This document shows, piece by piece, positions 16,749 to 23,970 of a DNA stretch of 23,970 nt. The DNA is from Cellvibrio sp. (lineage in GTDB: Bacteria > Pseudomonadota > Gammaproteobacteria > Pseudomonadales > Cellvibrionaceae), in assembly GCA_021323495.1 (NCBI GenBank), contig JAJQJO010000007.1, positions 1 through 23,970 of the forward strand. The letters run 5' to 3'. The translations under genes and the position numbers were made by a program. Positions within the stretch are counted from its first letter, which is position 1. The number at the start of each line of letters is the position of its first letter. The notes under the pieces were generated by a model. That model was not told the origin of the DNA, searched no databases, and saw only the letters and a list, made by a program, of their open reading frames with translations.

Positions 16749-18989
16749 ATGGTTAAAGTCAGAGCAGATCATCCTATCGCGGCAGATGGTCAGGTTGATA
16801 TCGATGCCTGGATTGATCGCCTCAACCAGAACTATTCACAGTCGGAAACCAGCCGTGCCGAGCTGCGCCGCGCCGCTGAACTGAGCTTGTCTTTAGTCGA
16901 TATCCAAGCCACTGATGACCACAGTTGGGGACAGGAGTTCTCCTGTTTCCGTATCGGTCTGGAAATGGCCGAAATTCTCGCTGACCTGCAACTGGATCAG
17001 GACGCCCTGGTTGCTGCGATTCTTTATCGCGCCGTACGCGAACATAAAATCACCCTGGTTGATGTGCAGGCACGCTTTGGCGACACCGTTGGCAAACTGG
17101 TAAAGGGTGTACTGCGTATGGCCGCGATTAGCTACCAGCGCAACGAAGAGGAGCGGGTGCTTGGTTCACAGGCAACCGAGCAGGCTGAAAAAATTCGCAA
17201 AATGCTGGTGTCGATGGTGGACGATGTACGCGTCGCCCTGATCAAGCTGGCGGAGCGCACCTGTGCTATCCGATCAGTGAAAAATGTCGAGCCCGACCGG
17301 CGCCGCCAGGTATCCCGTGAAGTCGCGGATATTTATGCGCCTTTGGCACACCGCCTGGGGATCGGCCATATCAAGTGGGAATTGGAAGACCTGTCCTTCC
17401 GCTATCTGCAACCAGAGGATTACAAGCGCATCGCCAAACTGCTCGATGAGCGTCGTCTGGCGCGTCAGGAATACATCAACAACTTGCTTGATCTGATTCG
17501 CAGTGAGCTGAAAAAGGTTGGCATCGAGGGCACAGTCGGGGGGCGCGCCAAACATATCTATAGCATCTGGCGCAAAATGCAGCGCAAGGGAATCCCCTTT
17601 TCGCAGGTTTACGATATACGCGCGGTGCGCATCCTCGTGCCCAGCGTGCGCGACTGTTATTCGGTGCTTGGCATAGTGCATAGTCTCTGGCGCAATATTC
17701 CCAACGAATTTGACGATTACATTGCTTCGCCCAAAGAAAACGGTTATCGCTCCTTGCATACCGCGGTTTGGGGGCCAGAGAATAAAGTGCTGGAAATCCA
17801 GATTCGCACCCAGGAGATGCATGAAGAGTCGGAGCTGGGTGTATGTGCTCACTGGCGCTACAAGGGTACCGACACCAAGGCGAGCCAGGATGGTTATGAA
17901 CAGAAAATTGCCTGGCTGCGCCAGGTTCTTGAATGGCACGAAGAATTGGGCGGAGATTCCGGGCATTTGCAGGAGGATTTGCGCTCGGTTAACCAGGATC
18001 GTATTTACGTCTTTACCCCTGAAGGCCATGTAGTGGATTTGCCGCGCACGGCCACACCGCTTGACTTCGCTTACAAAATTCACACCGATGTCGGCCATCG
18101 CTGCCGTGGCGCCAAGGTCAATAACCGCATAGTGCCGCTCAATTACCAACTGACGAATGCGGATCAGGTAGAAATCCTTACTGGCAAACTGGAGTCGCCC
18201 AGCCGCGATTGGCTCAATGCCGCGCTTGGTTATGTGAATACGCCGCGTGCACGCGCCAAAATCCAGCATTGGTATAAGCAACAGGCGCGCGATAAAAACA
18301 TCGCTGAAGGCCAAGCCTTGCTTGATCGCGAGTTCAAACGCCTGGCGCTGCTGGATCTGGATTTTGAAGAGCTGGCGAAAAAACTGCGGTTTAATAATCT
18401 CGACGATCTTTATGCTGCGGTAGGTGCGAGCGATATTGGCGTTGGCCAGGTATTAAATGCTGCGCAAAAACAATTGGATGATGCTGATCCGCAACAGCCG
18501 CTGATTCCGTTCAAAACCAAATCACCGCGGCAGAAAAAAGATTCGGATTTTTACATCGAAGGTGTGGGTAACTTGTTGACCCAGATCGCCAATTGTTGCA
18601 ACCCCGTGCCGGGCGACGCGATTACCGGCTACATTACCTTGGGCAAAGGTGTATCAATCCATCGCCAGGACTGTTCCAATATTTTGCAACTGCAAAGCGA
18701 CGAACCACAGCGCATTATTAAAGTGGAGTGGGGCGATACACCGCAGAGTTTTTATTCTGTCGATGTCGTTATTGAAGCTTATGACCGGTATGGTTTGCTC
18801 AAAGATATTACGGTGTTGCTCGATACCGAGCGTATCAATATTGTCGCAATGCAAACCCTGTCGGATAAGCGTAAAAATACGGTGGATATGCAGGTTACCG
18901 TGGAAATCCGCAGCTTCGATGAGCTGAGCCGTATACTTACCAAACTTAACCAGTTACCCAATATCGCCTCGGCGCGCCGTAAACATTAA
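16749..18989 (+). CDS. relA: GTP pyrophosphokinase RelA (ppGpp synthetase I)
   Basis: RelA makes (p)ppGpp on stalled ribosomes carrying uncharged tRNA. ATG 16749 gives 746 residues and the usual MVxVR start, with GAAG 9 bases upstream; ATG 16743 is too close to it. The N-terminal hydrolase-like domain lacks the His-Asp pair (AAILYRAVRE at that place), so it should not hydrolyse ppGpp. The synthetase domain has AKHIYSIWRKM and NEFDDYIASPKENGYRSLH. Its EFDD (320-323) is the ExDD form of monofunctional RelA. A TGS domain (about 418-480), a CC/zinc-finger region (C616, C617, H638, C642) and a C-terminal ACT/RRM domain follow. mazG starts 16 bases later. Confidence 0.98.
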   Translation: MVKVRADHPIAADGQVDIDAWIDRLNQNYSQSETSRAELRRAAELSLSLVDIQATDDHSWGQEFSCFRIGLEMAEILADLQLDQDALVAAILYRAVREHKITLVDVQARFGDTVGKLVKGVLRMAAISYQRNEEERVLGSQATEQAEKIRKMLVSMVDDVRVALIKLAERTCAIRSVKNVEPDRRRQVSREVADIYAPLAHRLGIGHIKWELEDLSFRYLQPEDYKRIAKLLDERRLARQEYINNLLDLIRSELKKVGIEGTVGGRAKHIYSIWRKMQRKGIPFSQVYDIRAVRILVPSVRDCYSVLGIVHSLWRNIPNEFDDYIASPKENGYRSLHTAVWGPENKVLEIQIRTQEMHEESELGVCAHWRYKGTDTKASQDGYEQKIAWLRQVLEWHEELGGDSGHLQEDLRSVNQDRIYVFTPEGHVVDLPRTATPLDFAYKIHTDVGHRCRGAKVNNRIVPLNYQLTNADQVEILTGKLESPSRDWLNAALGYVNTPRARAKIQHWYKQQARDKNIAEGQALLDREFKRLALLDLDFEELAKKLRFNNLDDLYAAVGASDIGVGQVLNAAQKQLDDADPQQPLIPFKTKSPRQKKDSDFYIEGVGNLLTQIANCCNPVPGDAITGYITLGKGVSIHRQDCSNILQLQSDEPQRIIKVEWGDTPQSFYSVDVVIEAYDRYGLLKDITVLLDTERINIVAMQTLSDKRKNTVDMQVTVEIRSFDELSRILTKLNQLPNIASARRKH

Positions 18990-19005
18990 TTTTCTGGATA
19001 CGCTT

Positions 19006-19800
19006 GTGACCCAATACACTATCGACGATCTACTTTATTTGATGGCGCGTTTGCGCGATCCGGAATCTGGCTGCCCTTGGGACATTACCCAGGGTTACGC
19101 CAGCATCGCACCCTCCACCCTTGAAGAAGCCTACGAAGTAGTCGATGCGATTGAGAAACAGGATTTTGTCCATCTTAAAGAAGAGTTGGGCGATCTGTTG
19201 TTCCAGGTAATTTTTTATAGCCAACTTGGTAAAGAGGAGGATCGGTTCGAATTTGCAGGTGTTGTATCGGATTTGGTTGCCAAGCTAATTCGCCGCCACC
19301 CGCATGTCTTTCCCGCTGGCACTTTGCACAGTCGGGTGGAAAATCGCCATACCTTGCCTGGCGATGTTAAAGCCCGTTGGGAGGCGATTAAACAACAGGA
19401 GCGTGCTGAAAAAGGCGCCCGGGGTCTACTGGCTGATGTGCCTTTGAATTTGCCTGCGTTGAGCCGCGCGGCCAAGCTACAAAAGCGTGCGGCAAGTGTT
19501 GGTTTTGACTGGGATGATGTCTATGGTCCCATTGCCAAAGTGCGCGAAGAGCTAATGGAAGTTGAGGCTGAGCTGGATTCGGGCGACGAGGCCGCGCTGG
19601 AGGAGGAGTTGGGTGATTTGTTGTTTGCGGTAGTCAATATTGCGCGCTACCAAAAAATCGACCCGGAACAAGCCCTGCGTATCGCCAATCAAAAATTTGA
19701 ACGGCGTTTTCACTATATTGAAACTAATACCCACCAACCATTGGCAGAAACCAGCATCGATGAAATGAATCGTCTCTGGGACAAAGCCAAACAGCAATGA
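19006..19800 (+). CDS. mazG: Nucleoside triphosphate pyrophosphohydrolase MazG
   Basis: MazG hydrolyses NTPs/dNTPs to monophosphates and can lower ppGpp levels in E. coli. It has 264 residues with two MazG domains. The first has STLEEAYEVVDAIE (37-50) and LKEELGDLLFQV (57-68); the second has KVREELMEVEAEL and EEELGDLLFAVVN. Both keep the ExxE-ExxD metal-binding acids. The start is GTG 19006, with a CTGGA site about 8 bases upstream and no better ATG. It follows relA by 16 bases, almost surely in one transcript, which links ppGpp synthesis with NTP clean-up. Confidence 0.96.
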   Translation: MTQYTIDDLLYLMARLRDPESGCPWDITQGYASIAPSTLEEAYEVVDAIEKQDFVHLKEELGDLLFQVIFYSQLGKEEDRFEFAGVVSDLVAKLIRRHPHVFPAGTLHSRVENRHTLPGDVKARWEAIKQQERAEKGARGLLADVPLNLPALSRAAKLQKRAASVGFDWDDVYGPIAKVREELMEVEAELDSGDEAALEEELGDLLFAVVNIARYQKIDPEQALRIANQKFERRFHYIETNTHQPLAETSIDEMNRLWDKAKQQ

Positions 19801-19863
19801 TCCGGTATAAAACCAAAGAGCCAAACTCCATCCCTCGCTCTCCTTTAAGATGAATTTATCAGT

Positions 19864-19890
19864 TTGACGCCAAAATCATCATTTTAGAAT
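19864..19890 (+). promoter_or_regulatory. Candidate promoter upstream of the HD-GYP gene
   Basis: TTGACG (19864-19869, 5/6) and TAGAAT (19885-19890, 5/6) are separated by only 15 bases, shorter than ideal. The 216-base gap between mazG and the HD-GYP gene holds no hairpin terminator that I can see, and a C-rich run near 19974-19981. Confidence 0.3.
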
Positions 19891-20007
19891 AAGGTATAGG
19901 TCTACTCATAGTTTTTTGTTACATGTGACCGGTTTCAAAAGCAGCTATGATTCACAAGTAGCAAGCAATACGTCCCCCCCTGCGGTAACAATAAGAGCAC
20001 AAAAAGT

Positions 20008-20019
20008 GAGGTTCCTTTG
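20008..20019 (+). promoter_or_regulatory. Ribosome binding site setting a TTG start
   Basis: GAGG (20008-20011) lies 5 bases before TTG (20017-20019). The good Shine-Dalgarno match and the lack of an ATG before the conserved N-terminus decide the start of the HD-GYP gene. TTG starts often reduce translation. Confidence 0.65.
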
Positions 20020-21276
20020 GATCGGCATGAAGTAAAGCCGGGCTATGTGGATAAGAAGTTAAGCACTATAAAAATCCACATCTCAGAGCTAAAAATCGGC
20101 ATGTTTGTGTCTAAGCTCGATCGCGATTGGCAGGAAACGCCGTTTCTGATGCAGGGTTTTATCATCGAGAGCCTGGATGATATCGACATCGTTGCCCGGT
20201 ATTCCGAGTACGTTTGGATAGACGCGGTGCGCGAACAGTGGATTCCTCCTGAAGAGCGCGGCGTTTCTGGTCCGGCGATTCCTAAAGTAAAGTCCTACGT
20301 CAATAAAATTGAAGCCCAAAAAGAGCATGCCGCAGCTTTGGGCGTTTTTCGTGAGGCGAAAAAACTTACCAAGACCTTATTAGATGATGTGCGCTTGGGC
20401 GGGGTAGTGGACACTGAGCAGGCAAAAGCGACGGTCAAGGATTGCGTGAGCAGTATTTTACGCAATGCCGATGCGCTTATCTGGATGTCCCGTATGCGCA
20501 ATGAAGATGAATACACTGCCGAACATTGCCTGAACGTCTGCATTCTCGCTATCGCCTTTGGTCGCCATCTGGGTATGGGCGAACCTGAGTTGGAACAGTT
20601 AGGACTTTGCGGGTTGTTACACGATGTGGGCAAAATGCGTGTTCCCGCTTCGATACTCAATAAGCGTGAAGAGCTAACTGATAAAGAATTCAACATCCTC
20701 AAAGCGCATACAGTGCATGGCCGCAATCTGCTGATGTCGTCATCGGGCGTGCCCAATGCTACCGTAGATGTTGCCTATAGTCATCATGAGCGGGTGGACG
20801 GTACAGGCTATCCGCGTAAATTAAAAGCCGCAGGCATTTCGGATTTGGCACGCATCATCTGTATCGTGGATGCTTATGATGCAATGACTGGCGACCGTTG
20901 CTATTCGCGCGCTATATCCAGTACCGATGCGCTAAAACGCATATTCCAGGATAGGGGAACCCATTTTGATGAGCGCCTTGCACTTGAATTTATCAAGTGT
21001 GTGGGTTTGTATCCGCCTGGCAGCATCGTTGAATTGACCAATGGCCTGGTAGGTATCGTGCTTGAATCCAATCATCGCTATCGCCACCTGCCCAAAATTA
21101 TTACGGTCAAGGATTTAAACAGGCCGCTCGAAAAAGAACAAATTATAAATTTGAATGAAGTAGAACAAAAAAAACTGGATAAAAGTTTTTTGATCAAGCG
21201 TGCGCTCTGTGATGGTAGCTACGGCATCCGCATCTGCGATTATCGTGAGAAAGGATTAACGTTTACTTTCGCGTAA
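20017..21276 (+). CDS. HD-GYP domain c-di-GMP phosphodiesterase with DUF3391 region
   Basis: This protein probably breaks down cyclic di-GMP and so shifts cells from biofilm to motility. It has 419 residues. The N-terminal ~90 residues resemble DUF3391 (ISELKIGMFVSKLDRDW), a helical linker follows, then the HD-GYP domain. Active-site residues are complete: HLLHD-type HDVGK (H202, D203, K206), HTVHG (H231, H234), and HHERVDGTGYP (256-266), the full HHExxDGxGYP signature. The protein is therefore predicted to be catalytic. The start is TTG at 20017, supported by GTGAGG with GAGG 5 bases upstream; no ATG lies near the DUF3391 start. A strong terminator follows 28 bases after the stop. Confidence 0.93.
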   Translation: MDRHEVKPGYVDKKLSTIKIHISELKIGMFVSKLDRDWQETPFLMQGFIIESLDDIDIVARYSEYVWIDAVREQWIPPEERGVSGPAIPKVKSYVNKIEAQKEHAAALGVFREAKKLTKTLLDDVRLGGVVDTEQAKATVKDCVSSILRNADALIWMSRMRNEDEYTAEHCLNVCILAIAFGRHLGMGEPELEQLGLCGLLHDVGKMRVPASILNKREELTDKEFNILKAHTVHGRNLLMSSSGVPNATVDVAYSHHERVDGTGYPRKLKAAGISDLARIICIVDAYDAMTGDRCYSRAISSTDALKRIFQDRGTHFDERLALEFIKCVGLYPPGSIVELTNGLVGIVLESNHRYRHLPKIITVKDLNRPLEKEQIINLNEVEQKKLDKSFLIKRALCDGSYGIRICDYREKGLTFTFA

Positions 21277-21304
21277 TTTTTATATAGTCGTTGTTTGGTT
21301 TGAC

Positions 21305-21344
21305 CAATAAGGCGTTCGTTTGAACGCCTTATTGTTTGCTTTTC
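21305..21344 (+). terminator. Strong Rho-independent terminator after the HD-GYP gene
   Basis: Perfect 13-bp inverted arms (21305-21317 and 21322-21334) with a 4-base loop are followed by TTTGCTTTT on the plus strand. It lies between two converging genes, so it may also act for the leftward rluE transcript, though the tail on that strand is weak. Confidence 0.9.
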
Positions 21345-21354
21345 GAAAACTCAG

Positions 21355-22116
21355 TTAATGGGGATCGGATATTTTTTTTGGTTTGGGTTTTTGAATCACT
21401 AGTGTTTTGGTTGCAGGTTTCGCGGCTGGTTTAGGTTGTTGCCGGGAATGCCTGGTCTCTTGGGCTGCGCCGCGTTTGTTTTTGTCTGACAGACTTGCCG
21501 TGGATGTTTTTCCTGCAGGTTTTCCCGTGTGGCGGCGACTTTTAGGGCGCGGCTTATTTGTCGTCGACGCGGGTGGCTGCACAGTTTCAATTTTGTATTT
21601 TCCCTGCTCTATACCTTCCAACGTCCAGTTACCGATCCTGACGCGCACCAAACGCAGGGTTGGATGGCCTACCGCAGCGGTCATACGGCGCACCTGGCGG
21701 TTGCGCCCTTCGGTAATTATAAGCTCTAACCACTGCGTGGGAATATTGGCGCGCTCGCGGATCGGCGGGACTCGCTCCCAGAGTTTGGGGGTGGGGATCA
21801 GGCGCACTTCTGCCGGTTGGGTCATACCATCATTAAGCTCAACACCCTGACGCAATTTGGTCAGGGCATAACTATTGGGCGCACCCTCCACTTGCACCCA
21901 ATAGGTTTTGGGTTGCTTGTGTGCGGGATGGCTTATGTGATGTTGCAAGTCGCCATCATCGGTGAGCAGTAATAAGCCTTCCGAGTCATGATCGAGGCGG
22001 CCGGCGGGATAGACGTTGGGCAGCTTGATATATTGCGCCAAAGTAGGGCGATTTTCGTCATCAGTAAACTGCGACAAAACCCCGAAGGGTTTATTAAATA
22101 AAACTAAAGTAGCCAT
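21355..22116 (-). CDS. rluE: RluE-type 23S rRNA pseudouridine synthase with basic C-terminal tail
   Basis: RluE converts U2457 of 23S rRNA to pseudouridine. The first ~180 residues match the RsuA/RluB/E/F family: LFNKPFGVLSQF, the catalytic motif AGRLDHDSEGLLLLT with Asp 42, EGRNRQVRRMTAAVGHPTLRLVRVRIG, and no S4 domain at the N-terminus, which fits RluE rather than RluB/F. The length is 253 residues, while E. coli RluE has about 217. The extra part is a Lys/Arg/Pro/Ala-rich tail of about 70 residues, probably disordered and RNA-binding. The start is ATG at 22116. It converges on the HD-GYP gene across a terminator and diverges from icd. Confidence 0.9.
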   Translation of the reverse strand: MATLVLFNKPFGVLSQFTDDENRPTLAQYIKLPNVYPAGRLDHDSEGLLLLTDDGDLQHHISHPAHKQPKTYWVQVEGAPNSYALTKLRQGVELNDGMTQPAEVRLIPTPKLWERVPPIRERANIPTQWLELIITEGRNRQVRRMTAAVGHPTLRLVRVRIGNWTLEGIEQGKYKIETVQPPASTTNKPRPKSRRHTGKPAGKTSTASLSDKNKRGAAQETRHSRQQPKPAAKPATKTLVIQKPKPKKISDPH

Positions 22117-22171
22117 AACTCAATTGCCGTGACTTGGTTAAATGAATGGGGGTGGATGGAAGCATCTCCGC

Positions 22172-22200
22172 ATGCCAAAAGTTTACAGCACTGGTATACT
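22172..22200 (+). promoter_or_regulatory. Candidate promoter for icd
   Basis: ATGCCA (22172-22177, 4/6), a 17-base spacer, and TATACT (22195-22200, 5/6). The start would be near 22207, giving a leader of about 115 bases before the icd ATG. It lies in the divergent gap with rluE. Confidence 0.45.
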
Positions 22201-22322
22201 GCGCGCGATTTTAAGGGCCTATATGGCTTACATTTTCTTTGTACGAGGGTGCCGTGTCGGCGTTTTCCGTTGGCGGGTTTCCTTGGTTCTAGCTGCCTGC
22301 CTTAACGGAGTAAACGTAAAAA

Positions 22323-23970
22323 ATGACTGATTCCAAAATTATCTACACCCAAACTGACGAAGCCCCAGCCTTAGCTACTTACTCCTTACTCCCCATCGTT
22401 CAATCCTTTACCAAATCCTCCGGCATTGCCATTGAAACCCGCGATATTTCGCTCTCTGGCCGCATTATTGCCGCATTTCCAGAGCAATTGACCGATGCCC
22501 AGCGCATTGGCGACCATTTGGCCGAACTCGGTAAGTTGGCGACAACACCAGAGGCCAACATTATCAAGTTGCCCAATATCAGCGCTTCTATTCCCCAATT
22601 GAAAGCGGCGATCAAAGAATTGCAATCACAGGGTTTCAAATTGCCGGATTACCCCGAAAATCCAGCTAACGATGCCGAAAAGGACGCTAAAGCACGCTAC
22701 GATAAAATCAAGGGTTCGGCAGTCAACCCGGTATTGCGCGAAGGCAACTCTGATCGTCGCGCTCCTCTCTCTGTTAAGAACTACGCCCGTAAGAATCCGC
22801 ACAAAATGGGCGCTTGGGCTGCGGATTCCAAATCCCACGTTGCGCATATGAATGATGGCGATTTCTACGGCAGTGAAAAATCAGCACTGATTGCTGACGC
22901 GGGTAATGTGAAAATCGAATTGGTTGCCAAAGATGGCAGCACCAACGTGTTGAAAGAAGTGGTAAAAGTACTGGCCGGTGAAATTATTGATGCTTCTGTG
23001 CTAAGCAAAAAAGCCCTGCGTGCTTATATCGCCAATCAAATTGAAGACGCCAAAAACAAAGGTGTATTGCTGTCCGTACATCTTAAAGCCACTATGATGA
23101 AAGTGTCTGACCCAATTATTTTCGGTCACTTCGTATCTGTATTTTACGCTCCGGTTTTGGAAAAGCACGCTGCCGTGTTGAGCGAGCTGGCAGTTGATCT
23201 GAATAATGGTCTCGGTGATCTTTACGCAAAAATCAAATCTTTGCCAGCTGATAAACAAGCGGAAATCGAAGGTGATATCAAAGCGCTTTACGCTACCCGC
23301 CCTGAATTGGCGATGGTCAATTCTGACAAAGGTATTACCAACCTGCACGTACCAAGCGATGTGATTGTCGATGCATCCATGCCTGCAATGATTCGCGACT
23401 CAGGCAAAATGTGGGATACCGCAGGCAAATTGCAAGACACCAAAGCGTGCATCCCCGACCGCTGTTACGCTGGTATTTATCAAGTCGTGATTGACGATTG
23501 CAAAAAACACGGTGCTTTCGATCCTAAAACCATGGGCAGCGTACCTAACGTAGGTTTGATGGCGCAGGCAGCCGAAGAATACGGTTCACATGACAAAACC
23601 TTCCAGATCGCCACCGCTGGGGTTGTGCGCGTGGTGGATGGAGGCGGTAAAGTGTTGATCGAGCAAGCGGTAGAACAGGGTGATATCTTCCGTATGTGCC
23701 AAGTGAAAGATGCACCAATTCAGGATTGGGTAAAGCTTGCGGTTAATCGTGCCCGCGCATCCGCTACACCAGCGGTGTTCTGGTTGGATCCAAAGCGTGC
23801 CCACGATGCCCAGTTGATCACCAAGGTGACTACCTACCTGAAAGATCACGATACCTCCGGCCTTGAAATTTATATCAAAACGCCGGAAGAGGCGATCCAA
23901 TACTCGCTCGACCGCATCCGTGCCGGTAAAGACACGATTTCTGTAACAGGTAACGTACTGCGCGACTATC
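22323..23970 (+). CDS. icd: Monomeric NADP-dependent isocitrate dehydrogenase (5' part)
   Basis: This TCA-cycle enzyme oxidises isocitrate to 2-oxoglutarate with NADP. The frame is open from ATG 22323 to the window edge (549 codons), about three quarters of the usual ~740 residues. It is the monomeric type, unrelated in length to the E. coli dimer. Residues known to matter in the Azotobacter enzyme fall at the same numbers: S132, N135, R139 and R145 (in GSAVNPVLREGNSDRR), K255 (HLKATMMK), D350 (VDASMPAMIR), and R547-D548 at the very end. GGAG (22307-22310) lies 12 bases before the ATG, a rather long distance. The 3' part lies outside. Confidence 0.97.
   Translation, partial: MTDSKIIYTQTDEAPALATYSLLPIVQSFTKSSGIAIETRDISLSGRIIAAFPEQLTDAQRIGDHLAELGKLATTPEANIIKLPNISASIPQLKAAIKELQSQGFKLPDYPENPANDAEKDAKARYDKIKGSAVNPVLREGNSDRRAPLSVKNYARKNPHKMGAWAADSKSHVAHMNDGDFYGSEKSALIADAGNVKIELVAKDGSTNVLKEVVKVLAGEIIDASVLSKKALRAYIANQIEDAKNKGVLLSVHLKATMMKVSDPIIFGHFVSVFYAPVLEKHAAVLSELAVDLNNGLGDLYAKIKSLPADKQAEIEGDIKALYATRPELAMVNSDKGITNLHVPSDVIVDASMPAMIRDSGKMWDTAGKLQDTKACIPDRCYAGIYQVVIDDCKKHGAFDPKTMGSVPNVGLMAQAAEEYGSHDKTFQIATAGVVRVVDGGGKVLIEQAVEQGDIFRMCQVKDAPIQDWVKLAVNRARASATPAVFWLDPKRAHDAQLITKVTTYLKDHDTSGLEIYIKTPEEAIQYSLDRIRAGKDTISVTGNVLRDY

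Noticed and set aside
17274..18314. Long minus-strand ORF (346 aa) opposite relA
   Set aside because: It lies wholly inside relA, which has full domain evidence. It has no known motif and no ribosome binding site, and is a codon-bias shadow.
22142..22330. Small plus-strand ORF (62 aa) just before icd
   Set aside because: It covers the likely icd promoter, overlaps the icd start and lacks a ribosome binding site.
1..23970. Search by eye for CRISPR arrays, tRNA/rRNA genes, IS elements, integrases and toxin-antitoxin pairs
   Set aside because: No regularly spaced repeats, cloverleaf-like genes, transposase motifs or small paired toxin/antitoxin ORFs were seen.

Overview
The window looks like chromosome of a Cellvibrio-like gammaproteobacterium (family Cellvibrionaceae). 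The evidence is indirect. Most housekeeping proteins resemble Pseudomonas or Cellvibrio versions, gene order matches two blocks known from pseudomonads, and one lipoprotein has the serine-rich linker common in Cellvibrio and Saccharophagus secreted proteins. I cannot name the species. No phage, IS, CRISPR, tRNA or rRNA genes are visible. The 'new system' candidates are therefore limited to the unknown secreted-protein operon at the left edge and the CotH-like lipoprotein.

Layout: (1) Positions 1-3564, minus strand: three genes for exported proteins, probably one operon. They are a LolA/DUF4412-like protein, a helical periplasmic protein, and a secreted protein with an Ig-like (Big) region whose reading frame is broken near 350 and continues in another frame to the window edge. 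A palindromic element (1526-1630) lies between the last two. (2) 3565-4038: divergent intergenic region. (3) 4039-9616, plus strand: lepA, lepB, a DUF4845 gene, rnc, era and recO, covering translation factor EF4, signal peptidase I, RNase III, the Era GTPase and RecO. (4) 9636-12440, minus strand: a BarA/GacS tripartite hybrid histidine kinase, convergent with recO and divergent from cysM. (5) 12591-19800, plus strand: cysM, a CotH-kinase-like lipoprotein, rlmD, relA and mazG. (6) 20017-21276, plus strand: an HD-GYP c-di-GMP phosphodiesterase with a TTG start, followed by a strong terminator. (7) 21355-22116, minus strand: rluE-type pseudouridine synthase. (8) 22323 to the right edge, plus strand: monomeric NADP-dependent isocitrate dehydrogenase, truncated by the window.

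Functionally the centre and right combine ribosome work (EF4, RNase III, Era, RlmD, RluE) with global regulators of lifestyle: BarA/GacS, RelA with MazG (stringent response and nucleotide clean-up), and an HD-GYP enzyme for c-di-GMP. The gacS-cysM-rlmD-relA-mazG order matches pseudomonads, apart from the CotH gene placed between cysM and rlmD with hairpins on both sides.
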